IMG/VR virus record: IMGVR_UViG_3300018005_000012
Location: 1 to 64,000 of that record
Direction: 5' to 3' (one strand)
Source of the DNA: a virus
Length of the DNA stretch: 64,000 nt
Of this stretch, positions 45,746 to 55,442 are shown piece by piece; the stretch's first letter is position 1; every line of letters begins with the position of its first letter. A program made the position numbers and the translations under genes. The notes beneath the pieces are model-generated. The model was not told the DNA's origin and ran no database searches. It worked only from the letters and a program-made list of their open reading frames with translations.

Positions 45746-47632
45746 CTACAAGTCGTTTATGTTGTAGATGCCATCCTCACAAAGAATCACAGGTGTCCCA
45801 TTGTAAGACAGCATTTGCACCGTTGCAAAGGGAGCGTAAGCATCAGTAAAAGTAACTTTACTATCTGGAAGATGCTTGGTTGTTGCCAAAGTGAAAGCGG
45901 GATAGTTGTAAATGTAGACCGTAGCAGGAGTGCCTCGTGTCGCAACATAGAACTTATTGCCTATGAGCAACATTCTACCGACTATTCCTTGAGCATTCGG
46001 AACCGTAAGGACGAGAGTAGGGGTAATATTGCCACCACCACTTAGAGTCAATTTATAGACATGACCCACACCATCGCCACAATAAACGTTGCCATCTAGA
46101 TAAGCCAAAGCCCCTACAGAGTGGGCAAAAACACCAGACGCAAGCCAAGTTAATGGAGGAGTAAAGGCCATAACCGTCCCTAATTGAGCGACAATCCACC
46201 AAATATTACTTCCATCGTATAGTGATTCGTTTCCAGCAGTGACCTGATGAGGGTCAAATGTGTTCACTTGAAAAGATAGGGTCGGGTCATATTCAAAAAG
46301 CCATCCGCCCTCGCTGAAATATACGTTGCCACCAGCCGCTATAGTCAGGACTGTCATAGTGTTAAGAGGACTAAAATACGTTGCCACAAGAGTCATGGTG
46401 ATTGGGTCTATTTCGGTAATTGGAACCTCCGGTGGGGGAATGGGAAAGGTAAATGTATCGTAGGCCGCATAGAGATATACTCCATCATACCAAAGATTGT
46501 AGGCATTGAGACCACCACCAAGCCCCTGATTGAAAGTAGCAACAACAGTTCCATAGATATCTACCTTGTAAATATTACCTACACTTGCACCAGTATCATA
46601 AGTAGAAACATAGAAGTAAGTTCCATCTGTGGCCATTGCAAGGCAATCGCTAAGAGATATGATTGGGGGCACTGGCACTGGAACAGGTGGGGCAGTAGTA
46701 TCAATATTTGTTTCACCATCCGCCTTTATCAGACTGAAGGAGATGTCATACAACTCCTGTCCTGTAGCGGTGACAGCAATAGAATCTGTAGTCGGAAGAG
46801 GCACACCAACCCATCCCGCTTCACTGTGTCTCTTTACATCACTAAGGTATCCAGTAGCCTGTTGGGTGGGAGTGACGAGTTCCAAAGGAATGGCTCTCAC
46901 AAGTTTGTCCTCTAGCCACCGATAGGCCGCTACAGTAATCTTCGGTATTGTTACTGCCTTAGACCTGCTCGAAATGCCCAACTGCTGGATGATGTCTATG
47001 TCGTTGGGAATGGTCTGAGATTGAGTCTTCTTTGGAATAGAAACGTTCAAACTTTGCCCACCCTGATTGATGTAGTCACCAGACCCAAGAGCCACATAGT
47101 CTATAACGGCTCCATTATCAGCATACATGGCAATTCCCCAAACATCAGAAGCAGGAGAAATCGCATATGTGTAATGAGTATAGAGACTCGAAGATAAAGT
47201 AAAGTTCTTACTGAGAATCACACCAAAAGCGGAGTTTAGAAGTTCGATAGTAAGAGTGGAACTCACACCAAGGTTCTTTGCCCTGAGGCGAATAGAACCT
47301 ATAGTGTTATGAGGAAGAGCAACGGGGAAGTCCTTCTCTATCACAACAACACCAATCTGATTTGGAAGAGTGAGTTCGTCTCCATTTGAAAGGACTGGAC
47401 TAGGAGCACCAAAGGCTCCATATGTGGTCACACCACCAGTCATTGTGCTAGGACTGGCTGTATTGGAGAAGGTAATAGCATTGTCAGTGGTGTTATCCCA
47501 CCAACCGAGCATTCCAGCAGGAACACCGGGGCTTACAAACAGACCAGATTCATGGTCGGCTTGTTTGAAGGAATCGTCTTTCCAAACCAACCGCCTTATC
47601 TCAAGACCAATTGGTATTATAGTTGAAGCCAT
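45746..47632 (-). CDS. Tail fibre or receptor-binding protein with beta-propeller, 628 aa
   Basis: N-terminal beta-sandwich region (about 1-180). The C-terminal 300 residues contain repeats of the type DGTYFYVSTY, DGVYLYAAYD, DGNVYCGDGVGHVYKL, typical of NHL/YVTN-like beta-propellers. A Pro/Val-rich linker (PVPVPPI) divides them. It probably forms the host-binding tip. No Cys-rich or enzymatic motif seen. Confidence 0.65.
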   Translation of the reverse strand: MASTIIPIGLEIRRLVWKDDSFKQADHESGLFVSPGVPAGMLGWWDNTTDNAITFSNTASPSTMTGGVTTYGAFGAPSPVLSNGDELTLPNQIGVVVIEKDFPVALPHNTIGSIRLRAKNLGVSSTLTIELLNSAFGVILSKNFTLSSSLYTHYTYAISPASDVWGIAMYADNGAVIDYVALGSGDYINQGGQSLNVSIPKKTQSQTIPNDIDIIQQLGISSRSKAVTIPKITVAAYRWLEDKLVRAIPLELVTPTQQATGYLSDVKRHSEAGWVGVPLPTTDSIAVTATGQELYDISFSLIKADGETNIDTTAPPVPVPVPPIISLSDCLAMATDGTYFYVSTYDTGASVGNIYKVDIYGTVVATFNQGLGGGLNAYNLWYDGVYLYAAYDTFTFPIPPPEVPITEIDPITMTLVATYFSPLNTMTVLTIAAGGNVYFSEGGWLFEYDPTLSFQVNTFDPHQVTAGNESLYDGSNIWWIVAQLGTVMAFTPPLTWLASGVFAHSVGALAYLDGNVYCGDGVGHVYKLTLSGGGNITPTLVLTVPNAQGIVGRMLLIGNKFYVATRGTPATVYIYNYPAFTLATTKHLPDSKVTFTDAYAPFATVQMLSYNGTPVILCEDGIYNINDL

Positions 47633-47640
47633 TATCTCAC

Positions 47641-48768
47641 CTAAAGACTATTGACCACCTGTATCACTGTGTATGCTGAAGTAGTGACCCCATTTGCATC
47701 GGTTCCTATCAATTTGAACAGCCCATGATAGGTAGTGGAGTCTCCACTTATAGGAATAGCCGGAGCCACATAAAGAGTAATTATGACAGGAAGAGGCGGA
47801 CTGTTTCTACTGAATCCAGAAGGTATCACAATCTGATTTGTGTAGACAGGATTAACACCACCAATGCCAAAATCGTAAGTCACACCATTATAGTAGATGG
47901 TGCTATTGGCAACATCTATTACGTTATCGGTTGGTTGAAATGCGTTGACTGGTTGACCAAGAGTAATGGTGACATCCGTTGGTGCGGTAGATTGGGGTTC
48001 AAGAGGATAGAAAGTGAAATACAAAACAGCAAAATTTGGCGGAGTAAGGCCAGCCCCATTAGGGAGCAAATTCACAGTATTGGCAAAGACCAACGGATTA
48101 GTTACAGGGTCAGGAGATTTGGTTGGGTCTGAGAGTATTTTTCCATACACTCCTAATCCATAATTTGTCACACTCGGTAAGACTACAAGTGTGAAACTAC
48201 AAGCGGCATACTTGGGATTGAGAGGGTCTGAATTATCTAAAGCATAGATGTTGACCTGATAAGAAGGTGGGTGATTGGGGTCAATAGCACCACCAGTGCC
48301 TAACGGATTTATCCAAAGAGTCTGATAGTTCATAGCCGCATAATAATGGAGAGGATTGGTCGTATCAGTCGAAGGAGTAAGAGTGAAAAAAGCGGGTGCT
48401 CCCTTCCAACCGTTCTCTATACTATCATAAGTGCCTGTAATCCAATTAGCAGGACTTGAACCTATCTGTCCTTGCCAATCGGCAGTAGTCGCATCAATCG
48501 GATTCAAATTTGGGTCTACAATGGTATCAATCCTTTGTATGAAGAAGGAAACGGCCAAGGTGTCATGGAAGCCTTTGATGGCAGAAAGATAGATTGTAAC
48601 ACTATCTTTGGTGGTTGCGGTAGCAGTATTAGTAGGAACTAAAGGGCCAGTGGGCGGATTGGGTGTTGAAGGGGGGTTGGCTGGAACGGTGTAGTTCTGA
48701 GGCACTTGAATCATGGCATTGTCTACGCCTATCTGGAAGTCGATTGAAAGCGTGGGCGGTGGAACCAT
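47641..48768 (-). CDS. Beta-rich tail protein, 375 aa
   Basis: Pro/Thr/Asn-rich, with Ig-like strands (DSVTIYLSAIKGFHDTLAVS, TDVTITLGQPVNAF) and no recognised family. It lies between the hub and propeller genes and carries its own TTTATAAG promoter 33 nt from the ATG. Probably a fibre or baseplate component. Confidence 0.55.
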   Translation of the reverse strand: MVPPPTLSIDFQIGVDNAMIQVPQNYTVPANPPSTPNPPTGPLVPTNTATATTKDSVTIYLSAIKGFHDTLAVSFFIQRIDTIVDPNLNPIDATTADWQGQIGSSPANWITGTYDSIENGWKGAPAFFTLTPSTDTTNPLHYYAAMNYQTLWINPLGTGGAIDPNHPPSYQVNIYALDNSDPLNPKYAACSFTLVVLPSVTNYGLGVYGKILSDPTKSPDPVTNPLVFANTVNLLPNGAGLTPPNFAVLYFTFYPLEPQSTAPTDVTITLGQPVNAFQPTDNVIDVANSTIYYNGVTYDFGIGGVNPVYTNQIVIPSGFSRNSPPLPVIITLYVAPAIPISGDSTTYHGLFKLIGTDANGVTTSAYTVIQVVNSL

Positions 48769-48807
48769 ACTAAGATTCTAGAGGGTCTGAGGGCTTATAA
48801 ATGTTCC

Positions 48808-51800
48808 TTACGGAGCCACATATCCGTGAGTTCCATACACCCTTCGTTGAGTGGGGTCGTATACAATAGCGTTGTTAGGATTGCTAGTTCCACCGCTAGT
48901 GTAAATCTTAGTGTGAGCAGGGTCACACAGAAAGGAGTAGTTGACATAGACAGTATAGACAGCGTTAGTAGAAGCAGTCTGTGTGAGAGCCTGTGGCGTT
49001 TGGGTTCCAACTGCAATCGTTCCATCGTCCTCAAAGACCGTGGTTGGAGCAGTCACAGTAGTAAGCAACTTGAGATTAGACGAGGGATAAGGATTGGCTG
49101 GACTATTGGCTCTGTAAATATTGTAACTCTGAGCATACGGAACGGCTGGCCAAGAGATTTCAATGGTTTGAACAGCCGGAGGCGGAACCCAAGCCGATTC
49201 GGATACTGCATTAAGAGCAGGTTCAGGCACACTGTTATTGTTAGTGTTGTCTAGAGGAAGATTGAATGTAGTGTTTGCTTGGGAATATTCGGTCTCGATG
49301 CCTTCTGGATTCAATGCCGCTATGACATACCAATATTGGTCGCCACCCACAAACGATGAGCCAACAGGAACAGCATTTCCAGTGTATGCAACATTCAATC
49401 CTTTTGGCTGTCCTGCGGCAGTAAGAGACTGAACAAAGGGTTGGGTATTGGATGTGGGGGCCGTAAGAAAGTCATCCGAGAATGAGGGAGTAGGCACATT
49501 AGTAATGTATTCAAAAAGAAGCGGGTCTTGAATCAGGTTTGTAGTATCGTAAAATCCTCGATAGATGTTGTAACGAATGACAGGAAGCCCTGTCGTTGGG
49601 TCTATAACTGCTGGCCAAGTGACAAGCACAGGACTTATGTTAGTGCCAAAATTGACACTAAAGGTCTCATACGACATACCAAACTCATTATTGTTAGAAT
49701 CAACAGGACAATATATGTAACAAGGGCTATTCGCTGGCCCTGCTATTACACCACCACTTACAGTAGGTGCGGGAAGAGACGAGAAGAGTGGAGTAGGACA
49801 CCAAGGCAGTGCTCGTGAGTTGCGAAGTATGATTTCATACTTTCCACTCAAGTTAGGGTTTCCAACATCGTCATAAAAGAAAGGAGCAGAAGTATCAGTT
49901 CGAGGAGGTGGAGGCGGTAAAGATGTATGAGACTTAGAGATGAGAGAAAGGATGTTGGCTAGTTGATTGAGTGGTTGAATTCCATCATATATGGCCATCC
50001 CGTCTGGTTGGATGACCGTCAAATAGACATCGTTTGGTGTGACAGATGTATTGCCAGTAGAAGTGGTTTGAGTATCAACTTCAACCCCAAATTGATAGAT
50101 AAGAATGTCGTCTCCTTTCACCGAGGCTCCACTTAGACTTATAGCATCCATAGTATTAGGTGTGGTCTGGGCAAAAATCGGGATGTCCAAAGACTCCTCA
50201 TCCGCAACCCACACTCCACTCATTAGGTCTGGCGGTTCGTCTGCAACTTTTACATTGAAAGGATTATTTCTGTTGGTAATGAAGTCACCACCACTCTGAT
50301 GGGTAGCCGCCCCTTCCGCTTGTCGCCCCCTTCCAAGCAAAGTCTTAGCGGCTGGCTCGACTACAGTATACATGAATTGCATTGCTCCTGCGGGAGACCC
50401 ATGTATTTGATTATAGTTGGCGGCATCCCAATCTGCTATCGGAACATTCTGAACAGGGAAGGACAGAGTAAGTGTAATATCCTCACCATCGTCTGGATTC
50501 CACGTTATGTCTATAGTCTTGATTCTAGCAGTGAAAGCGGCTGTTATGAGTCCTGTCGTTATACTATCGTAAGAACCTTCCAAAAGATTCCCATTGCTAT
50601 CTTCCATCACATTAGCAAGACTTGGAGCATTTACCAGAACATAGTCTCCCGGATACATCGTATGGGTGCTTGCGTAAACGTAGTCTGGCTTTATCACGAT
50701 GTTGGGGATAGGGTGCTGGAAGAAGTTGATGCTCGTCCCTACAAAGCGACTAATCTCTCCTTGGTCTACTACGTTGGAAAGGGATTGGTTAGTCTGTTTC
50801 AACCCATACTCAGCAATGCTTCTCTGATTGTCTATCGGAAGAGCCACCACATCCGACCCCTGAAAACTGCCGCCAGAGAGAACATAACTGTTGTTCATCA
50901 CCAAATAGTCGTAGGTGAGGTCAATTGAAACGATGCTATCTCCTTCTGAAAAGATTATAGTATCTATAGGTTCGTATCCGTTTGTCACTCCAAACTCTAC
51001 ATAAGACATTGGATACACAAGAGCAGACGGAAGTGTTCCGATAGGGTCATAAGAGTTGTCTCCGAGATGGATTCCTGTTCTGTTGTTGCCATTGCCCAAC
51101 TTACTATGAACAGGGTCGAAAAGCATCACAGTTACAGTCGGTAGTTTGGGCGTAACAAACTCAGGATGTGGAATAGTAGAAGTAGGAGTGGGGTAGTCTC
51201 CAATGTCCATTCTATACTCTGCAAGGAAAGGCTTGCCTTGGTTGGAATTGAATAGAGCAGATGTTACCAATCTATCCACCACAGCAGAGATAGACTGATA
51301 TTGAACATTCATATTATCATTCACCACAATAGTATCAAAATCAGTAACATATGGGGGTATTACACCTATATTCATATTCCCTGCTCCATCATCAGCCAAA
51401 TTAGCCAAGTGGAGTGGGGGAAGATGCCCAGTCGAATAGGACTCTTGAAAGGCAAAGGTAACGATGTCTGCCCAAAGTTGGCCAAAAGCCAGACCCAATG
51501 TTGGATTGAGATACACCAGATAAGGGTTGGTATTAGGCTGAAGTGGCGGTGGACTCTTACCTGCAATCTGAAAGAGACGGGTCTGAAGCATATACCACAG
51601 ACTGGCAATCTGAACGGTGGTAACAAGTCCATCATCGGCAACGTGATAGGTCGGATTTGTAGTCATTCCTCTGAACTTGAGAGTCGTAGTTGTGTCTGAA
51701 TTAACACGATAGATGTAGACCTCTCTAGCCGCATCAATCTTCTGGATTCCAGCGAGAGTGATGGTTGCATTGTCTTCGGAAGGGGCGATGTTGCGTTGAA

Positions 51801-51894
51801 ATTTGATGTCTTTGAGAGGAGCAAGATAGGTTGGAGTGGGCAGAGTATTGATGTCTGAGTTGTATGTGACCAAGTAGTTGATTTTGTTAGACAT
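48808..51894 (-). CDS. Tail hub/baseplate protein with fibronectin-like domains, 1028 aa
   Basis: The N-terminal 500 residues resemble distal tail hub proteins (DIKFQRNIAPSEDNATITL, VYIYRVNSDTTTTLKFRGM, then DNMNVQYQSISAVVDRLV). The C-terminal part has at least two fibronectin-III-like domains with W-P-A-V and Y-N-I-Y-R signatures (VTWPAV ... RYNIYRG; ISWPAVPYAQSYNIYRA). Located directly after the tape measure gene, as expected for siphovirus tails. Confidence 0.7.
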   Translation of the reverse strand: MSNKINYLVTYNSDINTLPTPTYLAPLKDIKFQRNIAPSEDNATITLAGIQKIDAAREVYIYRVNSDTTTTLKFRGMTTNPTYHVADDGLVTTVQIASLWYMLQTRLFQIAGKSPPPLQPNTNPYLVYLNPTLGLAFGQLWADIVTFAFQESYSTGHLPPLHLANLADDGAGNMNIGVIPPYVTDFDTIVVNDNMNVQYQSISAVVDRLVTSALFNSNQGKPFLAEYRMDIGDYPTPTSTIPHPEFVTPKLPTVTVMLFDPVHSKLGNGNNRTGIHLGDNSYDPIGTLPSALVYPMSYVEFGVTNGYEPIDTIIFSEGDSIVSIDLTYDYLVMNNSYVLSGGSFQGSDVVALPIDNQRSIAEYGLKQTNQSLSNVVDQGEISRFVGTSINFFQHPIPNIVIKPDYVYASTHTMYPGDYVLVNAPSLANVMEDSNGNLLEGSYDSITTGLITAAFTARIKTIDITWNPDDGEDITLTLSFPVQNVPIADWDAANYNQIHGSPAGAMQFMYTVVEPAAKTLLGRGRQAEGAATHQSGGDFITNRNNPFNVKVADEPPDLMSGVWVADEESLDIPIFAQTTPNTMDAISLSGASVKGDDILIYQFGVEVDTQTTSTGNTSVTPNDVYLTVIQPDGMAIYDGIQPLNQLANILSLISKSHTSLPPPPPRTDTSAPFFYDDVGNPNLSGKYEIILRNSRALPWCPTPLFSSLPAPTVSGGVIAGPANSPCYIYCPVDSNNNEFGMSYETFSVNFGTNISPVLVTWPAVIDPTTGLPVIRYNIYRGFYDTTNLIQDPLLFEYITNVPTPSFSDDFLTAPTSNTQPFVQSLTAAGQPKGLNVAYTGNAVPVGSSFVGGDQYWYVIAALNPEGIETEYSQANTTFNLPLDNTNNNSVPEPALNAVSESAWVPPPAVQTIEISWPAVPYAQSYNIYRANSPANPYPSSNLKLLTTVTAPTTVFEDDGTIAVGTQTPQALTQTASTNAVYTVYVNYSFLCDPAHTKIYTSGGTSNPNNAIVYDPTQRRVYGTHGYVAP

Positions 51895-51896
51895 GA

Positions 51897-52772
51897 TTAA
51901 TACACACCTCTTTGTCTCTGTGCCGCTAGAAGGGTCTTAGCCAAAGCCGTTTCCACTTCCTGTCTCACTCTTGCCAAGTCCACATTGCTTGAAGCGTTAA
52001 TGGTAATCTGAACGTTGCCCATTCCTGCTCCAGCCGTCCCACCTTTCGGAACCACGGTCTCGCCCTGATGGAGCGTATATGGGCCAGTTCTAGGAACATA
52101 GCCACCGCTTTGCATACCGGGTGCAGCAACATGGGGAACTGTAGCCGCCTGATATAGCCCAATTCCTAATGCGGCTATGCCACCAATAACCGGAATCATT
52201 GAAAGTGCCATTCTTGCACTACTCTCAGCCGCACTCGCACCGACCAACCCCAAAGAAATAGTAAACAAATTCATAGAGGTTATCACATCAGTAAAAGATG
52301 AAGTAATGGTCGCCAAGTTCTTGGCTGTTGCTGTAACATAGTCATTGAGAGCAACCATCTCGTTCTTCTTAGACTGAGTGTAGAGAGCACCAACATAACT
52401 TGCGGCTGTGGTTGCTCTCGTTGCCTGTTCTGAGCCTTTGCCATAGATATTGACAGCCGTTGCCTGCAAAGCAAGTGCCTGAGTATATTTATTCTGAGTC
52501 TGAATGACATTGATTTGAGCCTGATACAAATCCACCAACTCATCAATGTTACCAGATACCATGTCGGCTGTAGCATTGAAAATAGTCTGCCAATCCTTTA
52601 TAGCAGTCTGAAACGTTTTCACTCCCTGAATAGCCGCATTCTGAGTATCAGAAAGTGCGTGTAGTGCTTCATTATATTCTTTAACCGAAATAGCCTCGTG
52701 CTCCAGTGCCATTTTTAGGTCTTCTATACTTTCTGCTAAGTCGATAATCTCTTTCCCACTCAGAGTTGGCAT
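51897..52772 (-). CDS. Short tape measure protein, 291 aa
   Basis: Helical N-terminal 150 residues, a hydrophobic stretch (AALGIGLYQAAT region preceded by MIPVIGG) and then GGYVPRTGPYTLHQGETVVP, the C-terminal signature common to phage tape measure proteins. It follows the G/GT chaperone genes. At about 0.15 nm per residue it predicts a tail near 44 nm, very short for a siphovirus. Confidence 0.75.
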   Translation of the reverse strand: MPTLSGKEIIDLAESIEDLKMALEHEAISVKEYNEALHALSDTQNAAIQGVKTFQTAIKDWQTIFNATADMVSGNIDELVDLYQAQINVIQTQNKYTQALALQATAVNIYGKGSEQATRATTAASYVGALYTQSKKNEMVALNDYVTATAKNLATITSSFTDVITSMNLFTISLGLVGASAAESSARMALSMIPVIGGIAALGIGLYQAATVPHVAAPGMQSGGYVPRTGPYTLHQGETVVPKGGTAGAGMGNVQITINASSNVDLARVRQEVETALAKTLLAAQRQRGVY

Positions 52773-52786
52773 CCTACTCTATAAGT

Positions 52787-53331
52787 CTACGTCTCGCCTT
52801 TTAAGCCTTCCGCCTGTCCTAACTTCTTCTGTTCTCTCTCAAGTCTCCTCTTCTCGGCTTCAATGGTAAACTCATGGGCTAGAAGGAGTTCCCTTATCTC
52901 AAGACTGGTCATCTTAAGGGCTTCCTCTCTGGGGATGCCTATCTGGTCTTGGAGCACTTTCAGAACGACATACTTGTTGTATTTGTTCAGAATGGCCTTG
53001 GCTTCGTTTACTGTTTCTTGGTCTTTTCTTGTGGTAACTCCTGTAACGGTAAGTTCTTTAAGAGCGATAAAAAACTGGTTTCGTATTGGTTGAATCTTCG
53101 TATCTCAACCCAAAGATGCAATACCACTTCTCTATCCGCCACTTTCACCGCTTGTATGGACTCAAACTTAGGGGCGGCTGTCCCATAGAAGACAGTAAGG
53201 GCTTGCTGTTCCACAATCTTGTTTTGGTTGGCATCAACAAAGTCGTCCACGACAGCACCCTCTTCAAAGCCAAAACGCTTGATGGTGTAGGTCACTCCCT
53301 TAATCTTTAGAACCTTAGTGTCGGTAGTCAC
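52787..53331 (-). CDS. Tail assembly chaperone GT fusion made by -1 frameshift
   Basis: The first frame (53331 to 53008) gives the G-type protein. At 53068-53074 a T-TTT-TTA slippery heptamer, in the correct phase, allows a -1 shift into an open frame that continues FIALKELTVTGV and ends at the TAG 52787-52789. The T part is helical (IPREEALKMTSLEIRELLLA, then charged). This G/GT arrangement directly ahead of the tape measure gene is the classical tail chaperone design. GTG 53331 lies 30 nt from TTTATATAG; TTG 53337 is the alternative start. Confidence 0.75.
53008..53331 (-). CDS. Tail assembly chaperone G, about 107 aa
   Basis: Unshifted product ending LPLQELPQEKTKKQ. An alpha/beta N-terminal part (KVLKIKGVTYTIKRFGF) with conserved-looking acidic surface. 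It is made in excess over the GT fusion in known systems and helps load the tape measure. Confidence 0.7.
   Translation of the reverse strand: MTTDTKVLKIKGVTYTIKRFGFEEGAVVDDFVDANQNKIVEQQALTVFYGTAAPKFESIQAVKVADREVVLHLWVEIRRFNQYETSFLSLLKNLPLQELPQEKTKKQ
53068..53074 (-). promoter_or_regulatory. -1 ribosomal slippery site
   Basis: TTTTTTA read on the minus strand, with codon phase T-TTT-TTA in the G frame. The -1 frame is open from here to 52787. Confidence 0.75.
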
Positions 53332-53365
53332 AAACAATAGAAGGGCGAGAGACTATATAAATGTT

Positions 53366-53740
53366 TTACTCGCCACGAATGGCCCTTGCGTTCTCATCGA
53401 GCATTCTCTTCAAGTCTTTCGCCTCTAGTTCCTGTCTGAGTCTCATTACCTCACTTGCGGCAGAACCAGCCACTACGTTCTGATAGGGGTAATCTCGCAT
53501 GACCTCTGCAACAGAAGGAAGGACTTCTCCTCTTTCTCTTGCAATTTTCCCTATCTCTGCATCTCTTTTCGCACCCACATATATGCCCATAAGAGCGACT
53601 GGAACAATTATTGCGGTCATTGCTCCAATTCCTATCATTATCACTTCAATGTTTCCCATGAGTGTTCCTAGTGCCGTCATGCCAACTCCTATCAGACAGG
53701 CGATTCCGTATCCCCATCCACTTGTCATTTGTTTTTTCAC
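53366..53740 (-). CDS. Membrane protein in tail module, 124 aa
   Basis: Two adjacent hydrophobic segments (about residues 10-30 and 33-55) followed by a charged helical tail with heptad character (VMRLRQELEAKDLKRML). GTG start preceded by CAGGAGAG, a Shine-Dalgarno-like element. Role in tail assembly or infection unknown. Confidence 0.6.
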   Translation of the reverse strand: MKKQMTSGWGYGIACLIGVGMTALGTLMGNIEVIMIGIGAMTAIIVPVALMGIYVGAKRDAEIGKIARERGEVLPSVAEVMRDYPYQNVVAGSAASEVMRLRQELEAKDLKRMLDENARAIRGE

Positions 53741-53800
53741 TCTCCTGAGCAGTGGTATAGTGAGCAGGCTTTATAAGGTTTCTTGCCGAAATGTCAAGTT

Positions 53801-54952
53801 CTATGTGTGCACAGTGGCTCCAGTGGCAGTCCAGTCCAAGTTCAGAGCAACTAGGTCAGCAATGGGTAGGGTGAGGTCTATCTTAGGTAGCACCGCACCT
53901 GTATAGGTCAAATAGTAGGTGGTAGCGGTAGAAGACTTGTATCCAAGTTTCAAAGTAATCTCCTGTTGAGACAGACCAGATGGGGCGATATCCAAATCAA
54001 CAAGATATACATCACCACCACCAACAGTTGGAACAGGTGAAAATGCGGCAGTGGTTATTGTGGTTGCAGTGTTTGACAAGATTATCTGCTTTTGACCAGC
54101 CGCAGGGCCAGTGAAGTAAGTAAGAGTCATGCCAACAAAGGCATTGACTGTCCAACTTTTGGTGCTGTCAGTTAGTATCGTTGCTATTGCACTTGTAGTT
54201 GTGCCTTGAATATTCAAGATGTTGACCTCATTCGCTACATCAGTGAAAGTGGCAAAGGTGGCTGTGATAGTGCCATCGGCCTTGCGTATCAGAGTCGGAA
54301 TGCTTCTGATAACGTCTGTATCAAACTGAGGCACACGCTGTAGATTATTGGTGATAGTGCCAGTGAAGGTCAAAGCCTGCACTCGTGGAGTTCCGGTTGG
54401 AACCTGAACACTCTCTTGAGAGAAGTAGAATGGGATGTTGGTAGGGTCAACAATGCCGGGGTCAGTAGGGAAGGTAGGGCCAACAGGAAGCCCATTCATG
54501 ATGTTTTGACACCAATAGGTGACTTCGACTTCGAGTGCTCCCCCTGTCTTTCCGCTAATCCGCACACTATTAGCCACGGCTCCAGTAACGGTATAGGTCT
54601 GGAGTGTATCATAATTCTTGATGATGAAAACGTGAGAGACCGTATTGACTCCAAGACTGTTAATGTCGTCAATCAGCATTTTAATGTCCTGTGGCCAATA
54701 GGTGATGGTGAAGTCTACGTTTCTCTGTCCTTTCAGTAGGTAGGCAGGAAAATCAGTCATCCCATCCATTCTGTAGACAAAGATTGGATTCTTATCTATC
54801 GTTGCCTTCATATTCTGCACTGCACCAACCCAATTGTAGACGGTTCCACCGGGATTGGACGTAGAGAGAGGAGCAACCCCATAGATGGCTTCTGGATACC
54901 ATCCTACTGCGGCTCTCCAACCTGCGGCTATAAGCGGAAATGTAGTCGGCAT
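53801..54952 (-). CDS. Major tail tube protein, 383 aa
   Basis: Beta-rich throughout. Sequence pieces such as AAVGWYPEAIYGVAP, FTITYWPQDIKMLIDDIN and ALEVEVTYWCQNIMNG are typical of siphovirus/archaeal virus tail tube proteins, which stack as hexameric rings. The C-terminal 150 residues may be an added Ig-like domain. It heads the tail operon, with TTTAAATAG 33 nt upstream (about 54977-54985). A capsid role was considered less likely given the gene order. Confidence 0.65.
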   Translation of the reverse strand: MPTTFPLIAAGWRAAVGWYPEAIYGVAPLSTSNPGGTVYNWVGAVQNMKATIDKNPIFVYRMDGMTDFPAYLLKGQRNVDFTITYWPQDIKMLIDDINSLGVNTVSHVFIIKNYDTLQTYTVTGAVANSVRISGKTGGALEVEVTYWCQNIMNGLPVGPTFPTDPGIVDPTNIPFYFSQESVQVPTGTPRVQALTFTGTITNNLQRVPQFDTDVIRSIPTLIRKADGTITATFATFTDVANEVNILNIQGTTTSAIATILTDSTKSWTVNAFVGMTLTYFTGPAAGQKQIILSNTATTITTAAFSPVPTVGGGDVYLVDLDIAPSGLSQQEITLKLGYKSSTATTYYLTYTGAVLPKIDLTLPIADLVALNLDWTATGATVHT

Positions 54953-54993
54953 TCTAAGAAGATAAGGGCTTCCCTTCTATTTAAAGATGTCTT

Positions 54994-55398
54994 CTACAGA
55001 GCGTAAGTCATTAACAGTCCTTCTTCATCAGGATTCTGGTAGTAGTGAGGAATGGTCAAATTGGCCGTATACCCGAACTTCTCATACATCCGAATGGCAG
55101 GCTCGTTGCTCTTCCGCACCTGAAGTCCGGCCATCGGCAAGCCTCGCATCCTCATCGCTCTATGTGCCGCTTGCATCAGAAGTTCTCCTATGCCCTGCCT
55201 CTGGTGCTCCTTATCTACGGCCACAGAGATGACGAGACCCATCATCATATAGCCAATCTTCTCCTCTCTACACATAACGTAGCCCACCACCTTGCCATCC
55301 ACCTTGGCTACATAGAACATATCGCCAAACTGGTTGTAGTGAGTCGTCCAAAACATCGGTTGATAACGCTCTGGCATACTAGCCATGTTGAGTTTCAT
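54994..55398 (-). CDS. GNAT acetyltransferase (RimI-like), 134 aa from first ATG
   Basis: Acetyl-CoA site VAVDKEHQRQGIGELLM (Q-R-Q-G-I-G) and the RimI-like end QVRKSNEPAIRMYEKFGY are clear. The family usually starts about 20 residues earlier, and those residues are encoded (TFAITHATRADIPAC) up to 55446, but no standard start codon exists there, because the HNH gene ends just upstream. It may acetylate protein N-termini. Confidence 0.8.
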   Translation of the reverse strand: MKLNMASMPERYQPMFWTTHYNQFGDMFYVAKVDGKVVGYVMCREEKIGYMMMGLVISVAVDKEHQRQGIGELLMQAAHRAMRMRGLPMAGLQVRKSNEPAIRMYEKFGYTANLTIPHYYQNPDEEGLLMTYAL

Positions 55399-55442
55399 GC
55401 AAGCAGGGATGTCGGCTCGTGTGGCATGAGTAATAGCAAAAG

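Noticed and set aside
53801-54952. Major capsid protein
   Set aside because: Beta-rich pattern and position directly upstream of tail chaperones and tape measure fit a tail tube better.
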